Source: Paenibacillus brevis (lineage in GTDB: Bacteria; Bacillota; Bacilli; Paenibacillales; Paenibacillaceae). Taken from it: DNA of 64,000 nucleotides. Under the pieces are notes generated by a model that had not been told where the DNA came from, searched no databases, and saw nothing but the letters and a program-made list of their open reading frames with translations. Each line of letters begins with the position of its first letter. Within the stretch, counting starts at the first letter, position 1. Shown in pieces: positions 59,855 through 64,000 of this stretch. Where the stretch lies: the NCBI RefSeq assembly GCF_018919145.1, contig NZ_JAHLQJ010000003.1, positions 124,001 through 188,000 of the forward strand, given 5' to 3'. A program made the position numbers and the translations under genes.

Positions 59855-61495
59855 TTGGACAAAAGCGACAACAAATTCTTGTTAAGGCTGCTGGCGGCAT
59901 CCGCTCTGGGGCTTTCCCTATTGATCAGCGGCTGTTCCGGCGGCAGTACCGACCCCGGGAATTCAACTCCGTCGATAACGATAACTTATTTGCGGCCTTG
60001 GGGGCCAGACGTGAAATTCCCGGCAGGAGAGGATCAGGATAATAATGTCCATACAAGATGGGCGAAGGAAAAGCTAGGCTTAGAGTTGAAGAATTTATGG
60101 GTTTCCCCTTCCACGAATAATGCCTTCGAGACCAAGCTTCGTCTGACCCTCGCTTCCGATGCGGAGATGCCGGATATCATAGCCTACCGTGGTGACTTCA
60201 ATCTCGTCCGGGAGCTGATTGAATCCGGCAAGTTTCTTGATGCGGGCGAATTATTCGATGAGTACGCTGGTGATGTATGGAAGCAGGCCGTGAACGAGGA
60301 CCCAGCGGTCTGGTATCCGTTCATGCAGGATGGGAAGCGGATCGGGATTCCGATTCTTGATTATGCCTATAACAGCGATCCGGTGATGTGGATTCGAGAG
60401 GACTGGATGCAGACATTCGGCTTTGACGCGCCGAAGACGCTGAGTGATCTTGAAAACATCATGGAGGCTTTTACGAATCAGGATCCGGATGGGAACGGGG
60501 AAAAGGATACCTATGGATTGACGATTGGCTTCAAGAATTGGGTGAATACCTGGATGTCCGATGCCGGTTGGGTGTTCGGTGCCTACGGAGCCATGCCGAA
60601 TCAATGGAATCTGACAGAGGACGGAGAACTGGAATTCGGATCGGTTGCGCCTGAATCCAAGCAAGCGCTGGAGAAGCTTCACAGCTGGATGAGCAAAGGC
60701 TATATCCCGGAAATGGCGGGATGGTATGACGAAGCCAAGGCAGTAGAGGAATTCACTGCAGGCAGGGCGGGCATCGTGGTCGGTCCGCACTGGATGCCTT
60801 CATGGCCGTTGGAGGACCTCGAGAAGAACGTGGAAGGAGCACGGCTTAAAGCCTATCCGATTCCTTCGGGCGATGACGGGCAAGCGGGAAGGCACGGCAC
60901 ATCCATTGCCAATGGGGTGATCTTGATTAATAAGGATATGGCGCACCCGGAGGCATTTTTTACTTATCAGAATTACTTGTTTAATCACTTTGCCAATCCA
61001 ACGGTAAGCGGTGATTTTGAAATTGGATTAGCTGCTGATGATACTCCAGAGGGAGATCAGCCGCTGCCGGATGAAGAGCCTGCCGAGAGTTATATTTCCG
61101 AGAAATACACTATTACGTTTGACGGCGCCCGCATTCCCGGCCTAAATATGGCGACATTGCTGAAGCTGGCAAGAGGGGAAGAGGCGCAAACGCCGTTTGA
61201 GAAAAGGGTGGAAGCCAGTGCCTCCCGGGTGATGCTTGAAGCGGCAGAGATTGTGATGGACCAGAAGGACCTATCCATGAAACAGATGTTCACAGGGGCT
61301 CCGACGGCCACAATGCAAATGAATAACGATATACTGGCGAAGCTGGAGAAGGACGCGTTCACTCAGATCATCTATGGCAAGGAGCCAATCGATTCGTTTG
61401 ATACCTTTGTCGAGAAATGGAAGGCTGCGGGAGGCGAGCAAATTACCCGGGAAGTGAATGAATGGTACCGGTCTGTCCGCGGCGAAGAACATTAA
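59855..61495 (+). CDS. Extracellular solute-binding lipoprotein (LplA-like)
   Basis: A 546-residue lipoprotein (lipobox LISGC, Cys about residue 27) of the large sugar/peptide-binding type found with LplB/LplC permeases. 'ITYLRPWGPDVKFPAGEDQDNN' (landmark: YLRPWGPDVKFP) and 'PKTLSDLENIMEAFTNQDPDGNG' (landmark: NQDPDGNGEKDTYG, with a calcium-like Asp/Asn loop) are typical. The TTG at 59855 follows GGGGGAG by five bases. No permease is adjacent in the window; a YesN/YesM pair converges on it from the right and may be its regulator. Ligand: probably an oligosaccharide. Confidence 0.87.
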   Translation: MDKSDNKFLLRLLAASALGLSLLISGCSGGSTDPGNSTPSITITYLRPWGPDVKFPAGEDQDNNVHTRWAKEKLGLELKNLWVSPSTNNAFETKLRLTLASDAEMPDIIAYRGDFNLVRELIESGKFLDAGELFDEYAGDVWKQAVNEDPAVWYPFMQDGKRIGIPILDYAYNSDPVMWIREDWMQTFGFDAPKTLSDLENIMEAFTNQDPDGNGEKDTYGLTIGFKNWVNTWMSDAGWVFGAYGAMPNQWNLTEDGELEFGSVAPESKQALEKLHSWMSKGYIPEMAGWYDEAKAVEEFTAGRAGIVVGPHWMPSWPLEDLEKNVEGARLKAYPIPSGDDGQAGRHGTSIANGVILINKDMAHPEAFFTYQNYLFNHFANPTVSGDFEIGLAADDTPEGDQPLPDEEPAESYISEKYTITFDGARIPGLNMATLLKLARGEEAQTPFEKRVEASASRVMLEAAEIVMDQKDLSMKQMFTGAPTATMQMNNDILAKLEKDAFTQIIYGKEPIDSFDTFVEKWKAAGGEQITREVNEWYRSVRGEEH

Positions 61496-61526
61496 CTGCA
61501 ATAAAAGGATTGGACTATAGCGCTAA

Positions 61527-61569
61527 GAGGGTGTTCCTGGTCACCTGTGATGACCTATGGAACACCCTC
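61527..61569 (+). terminator. Convergent-gene hairpin (terminator)
   Basis: GAGGGTGTTCC and GGAACACCCTC form an 11-bp perfect outer stem with an inner GGTCA/TGACC stem between the two convergent genes. T-runs are weak on both sides. Confidence 0.65.
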
Positions 61570-61594
61570 GTTGTCTGTCGTACCGGAATTTGTT

Positions 61595-63229
61595 CTAAAG
61601 AGGCACTTGATCACGGTATTCTTGGGGAGTGACGTCATAGTACTTTTTGAATACCCGAATGAAGTACGCTGTATTGTTATAGCCGACAAGCTCAGCGATT
61701 TCAAAAACCTTGGCGGTGGAGGTACGCAAATAAAAAGCCGCCTTCTCCATTCGGAGCCGGTATACATAGGCCGTCAGGGCTTCCCCTGTTTCGGCCTTGT
61801 AGACTTTGGACAGGTAGACCGGATGAAGATGCACTTCATTGGCAATCGCAGGAAGCGACACATCTCCGGCCAAGTTATGGTCGATGAAGCTTCTCGCGCT
61901 ACGGACAATCGAGCTATGTGTATCCTTCATATCCTGTACGGCGTCTTCCTGAATCCATTGAAGGATACGGATGGACCAGTCCCTTAGCTGCTGAACCGTT
62001 GAGAAGCTGGGGTTCTTGAAGTAGCGATAGGAATCCTCGGGCAGTACTGCGGATAAGTGCTTGCCGTTCTTATGGATAATATATGAAAAGGCGCCGGCCA
62101 AGCCGTGGTAGGCCTCGATAAGATATTCGGCAACGTCATGCTCCTCAGCCGACATCAGCAACTCTTCAAAGATTTGCCGAATCTTGTTCTCCACATCTTC
62201 AAAGCGGGCTGCTTCCAGAAGACTGATTAACGATGGAGGCTCGTACAAGGAACGAATCGTATGGACCGGTGCTGTATCCGGTTCGTCCGATGCGCTCACG
62301 AACAGGCCTTGTCCATGTCCCATTCGCTTGCGCATAGACATCACAGAGTGCTCATAGATCTCACGGATTTGAAGCGGAAATTCCCCCCAATTGCTGACGA
62401 GGATTGAAATTGCACCCTTCAGGTACAACTGTACATTGGTCTGGATTTGTGCCGCATATTGTTCCAGCAAGGACTTGCTATGCTCGTCATGTCCCGAAGA
62501 TTCGTGCCGTCTGCGGCGGACCAGGATGACAATATAATCATGGGCATCCCTCGCATGCCAAATATAGAATTGCTTTTGCATCACTTCACTCACGATGTTG
62601 CATATGGCATACTCCATCAAGGCAAGATCCCAATGAGCCAATTCCGATAAATGCTCTTCCATCCGGATGATCAGCATGCCTAGCTCATCCCCGGATGAAA
62701 AGGGGAGTTCCAGAAGCTTCAGCTTATCCTTCAGGGCAGCCTTCGAGTATGTCCTTCCGGTCAGCAGCTCATTGAGCAGGGTGGAGCGAAGTAAGGGTTT
62801 ATTTTCTTGAAAAGTATAGAGCGCCCGCTGGTAGGATGCCGCTTCCTCCCATTTGGTCTGAATGCGGGCAACTAGCCGCTTGACGGAGCGAATCAGATCC
62901 TCGTCACTGACGGGCTTGAGCAGATAATCAAAGCTTCCCTGAATAATGGCTTGCTGGGCATAAGCAAAGTCGGCATGCCCTGACAGCAAGATCGTATTGA
63001 CTAATGGCCAGCGGTTACGGATGGCTCCAATGAGCTCGATGCCGGATATCCCGGGCATGCGGATATCCGTAATCACGATGTCGATCGAATGATTCTCCAA
63101 AATGTCGAGTGCCATGGCGCCTGATGTAGCTTCATGAACGGTACCGATTCCGCACGTCTCCCATGGGATCGTCTCGGCCAGTGCTTCAACGACGGAGCGT
63201 TCGTCGTCAACCAGTAATAATTGCAGCAT
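61595..63229 (-). CDS. AraC-type response regulator (YesN-like)
   Basis: A 544-residue regulator. Receiver domain about 1-120 with 'LVDDERS', phospho-Asp in 'DIVITDIRMPGISG' and Lys in 'YLLKPVSDEDL'; variable middle; two AraC helix-turn-helix units at the C-terminus ('VFEIAELVGYNNTAYFIRVF', 'VTPQEYRDQVPL'). AGGTGATG lies before the ATG at 63229. Partner of the kinase immediately upstream on the minus strand. Likely activates the adjacent solute-binding protein gene or a transport operon beyond the window. Confidence 0.9.
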   Translation of the reverse strand: MLQLLLVDDERSVVEALAETIPWETCGIGTVHEATSGAMALDILENHSIDIVITDIRMPGISGIELIGAIRNRWPLVNTILLSGHADFAYAQQAIIQGSFDYLLKPVSDEDLIRSVKRLVARIQTKWEEAASYQRALYTFQENKPLLRSTLLNELLTGRTYSKAALKDKLKLLELPFSSGDELGMLIIRMEEHLSELAHWDLALMEYAICNIVSEVMQKQFYIWHARDAHDYIVILVRRRRHESSGHDEHSKSLLEQYAAQIQTNVQLYLKGAISILVSNWGEFPLQIREIYEHSVMSMRKRMGHGQGLFVSASDEPDTAPVHTIRSLYEPPSLISLLEAARFEDVENKIRQIFEELLMSAEEHDVAEYLIEAYHGLAGAFSYIIHKNGKHLSAVLPEDSYRYFKNPSFSTVQQLRDWSIRILQWIQEDAVQDMKDTHSSIVRSARSFIDHNLAGDVSLPAIANEVHLHPVYLSKVYKAETGEALTAYVYRLRMEKAAFYLRTSTAKVFEIAELVGYNNTAYFIRVFKKYYDVTPQEYRDQVPL

Positions 63230-63240
63230 GTTGTCATCAC

Positions 63241-64000
63241 CTACTTGTTCGAATGTTCTCGCCAGATCATGTCTACTCGGACACCGCCGAGCGGGGAGCG
63301 GCTATAGATCAGGCCGGATTCGCCCCCGAATTGATAGGATAGCCGCTGATTAACATTCCATGTTCCACACCCCATATCTTCATGCAGGTGCTTGGCCAGG
63401 TCCTGTTGGATTTGCTCCAGCTGCTCATCGGTCATCCCAACTCCGCTGTCTTCCATAATGATAATATGCAGTCCATCCTCCGTCTTCCCCCGAATACTGA
63501 TTTGACCCTGCTCGCCCTTCGGCTCAAGACCATGAATGATTGCGTTTTCAATAATCGGCTGAAGACTCAGTCTAGGGACGGTTCTTTCTAAAATATCATC
63601 CGGCATATCGATTGTAAAACTCATTCGATCCAAACGAAGCGATTGGATCTTCAAATAATTGGTCACCATGTTCAACTCCTCGCGGACCGTCGCGAGATCG
63701 TTCTCGGATCTGGTGATGTACCGATAGTACTCTCCGAGATTGAGCGACATGGCAACCACCGCCTCTTCATTTTTCAACCGCGCCATATTTTTGATGTAGA
63801 ACAGACAGTTGTACAGGAAGTGCGGGTTGATCTGGGACTGAAGCTGCTTCAGGGTGGCATCGCGACGGCGCAGCTTTTCCTCGTAGACGTTCTCAATGAG
63901 CTCCTGGATGCGTTGGGCCATGATGTTGAACCGAAGAAATAGCTGGCTGAATTCATTATGCTTCGAGTTGTCCAGCCGGACGGAGAAATCTCCGTCAGAC
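63241..64000 (-). CDS. Sensor histidine kinase (YesM-like), 5' partial
   Basis: The frame runs off the right edge of the window; upstream of the internal ATG at 63921 it continues with HAMP-like sequence ('DGDFSVRLDNSKHNEFSQL'). Visible parts are the end of HAMP, the His_kinase domain ('INPHFLYNCLFYIKNMARL') and HATPase ('DSGVGMTDEQL', 'GTWNVNQRL'). The sensor and membrane segments are outside. It pairs with the AraC-type regulator 11 bp downstream. Confidence 0.9.
   Translation of the reverse strand, partial: SDGDFSVRLDNSKHNEFSQLFLRFNIMAQRIQELIENVYEEKLRRRDATLKQLQSQINPHFLYNCLFYIKNMARLKNEEAVVAMSLNLGEYYRYITRSENDLATVREELNMVTNYLKIQSLRLDRMSFTIDMPDDILERTVPRLSLQPIIENAIIHGLEPKGEQGQISIRGKTEDGLHIIIMEDSGVGMTDEQLEQIQQDLAKHLHEDMGCGTWNVNQRLSYQFGGESGLIYSRSPLGGVRVDMIWREHSNK

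Noticed and set aside
1-64000. CRISPR arrays, insertion sequences, tRNA or rRNA genes
   Set aside because: No regularly spaced repeats, transposase genes, CCA-type cloverleaf genes or rRNA segments were recognised on reading both strands; a tRNA scan could still find a missed gene.

Overview
The window looks like a chromosomal segment of a Gram-positive, endospore-former-type soil bacterium, most likely Paenibacillus or a close relative. Reasons: strong AGGAGG ribosome-binding sites with many GTG/TTG starts, an S-layer (SLH) protein, YesM/YesN-type two-component pairs next to carbohydrate ABC transporters, bacillithiol synthesis (bshB2 beside yojF), and xylanase and lichenase proteins of the Bacillus/Paenibacillus type. 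No rRNA, tRNA, transposase or CRISPR array was seen. Both window edges cut genes: a substrate-binding protein on the left and a sensor kinase on the right.

Layout. 1-2234: end of an NMT1/SsuA-like ABC importer operon. 2257-4676: a TetR-controlled ABC-2 exporter with matching operators in front of both transcription units. 4758-6317: a tRNA-dihydrouridine synthase and a small conserved protein. 6441-10679: a Fur-box-controlled siderophore importer (YclQNOP type), A/T-rich, flanked by a dispersed repeat and a decayed nucleotidyltransferase gene. 11119-17565 (minus): sugar ABC importer plus YesM/YesN two-component system with a CcpA-type site. 18039-22233: a secreted chitin-binding/beta-gamma-crystallin/lysozyme-fold protein, a TetR plus two flavoproteins, and a DUF4317 protein. 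22458-31158: the most interesting locus (below). 31317-34810: a TSUP exporter, a WYL regulator, a VOC protein and a LacI regulator. 35119-37573: GH8 and GH11 polysaccharidases. 37698-43723: a formylglycine-enzyme-fold lipoprotein, then a TetR divergent from an ABC/FtsX exporter with a huge coiled coil. 44076-45067: yojF-bshB2. 45750-49391: phnDCEE-type phosphonate importer. 49467-54584: a 5'-nucleotidase-family phosphoesterase and a large secreted multidomain protein. 54768-58376: vanY, vanZ, gene remnants, and a VanR/VanS-like pair, without vanHAX. 58504-64000: a DUF1801 protein, GH16 lichenase, a solute-binding lipoprotein, and a convergent YesN/YesM pair.

The standout system is 22458-31158. 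Two secreted glycoside hydrolases (GH2 and GH43) carry the same outer modules, an N-terminal PA14 domain and a C-terminal type-I-like dockerin. Between them lies a protein with a signal peptide, Ig-like domains, one cohesin domain and three SLH domains. The GH2 and cohesin genes overlap by 8 bp. The simplest reading is a compact, single-cohesin 'mini-cellulosome' that docks enzymes on the S-layer of a non-clostridial bacterium. GH8, GH11 and GH16 enzymes elsewhere in the window lack dockerins and would act as free enzymes.

Other recurring themes: a dispersed intergenic repeat in three copies (45-bp core, flanks up to about 180 bp), each upstream of a gene for an exported protein; and hairpins placed just after the substrate-binding protein gene in three unrelated ABC importer operons.
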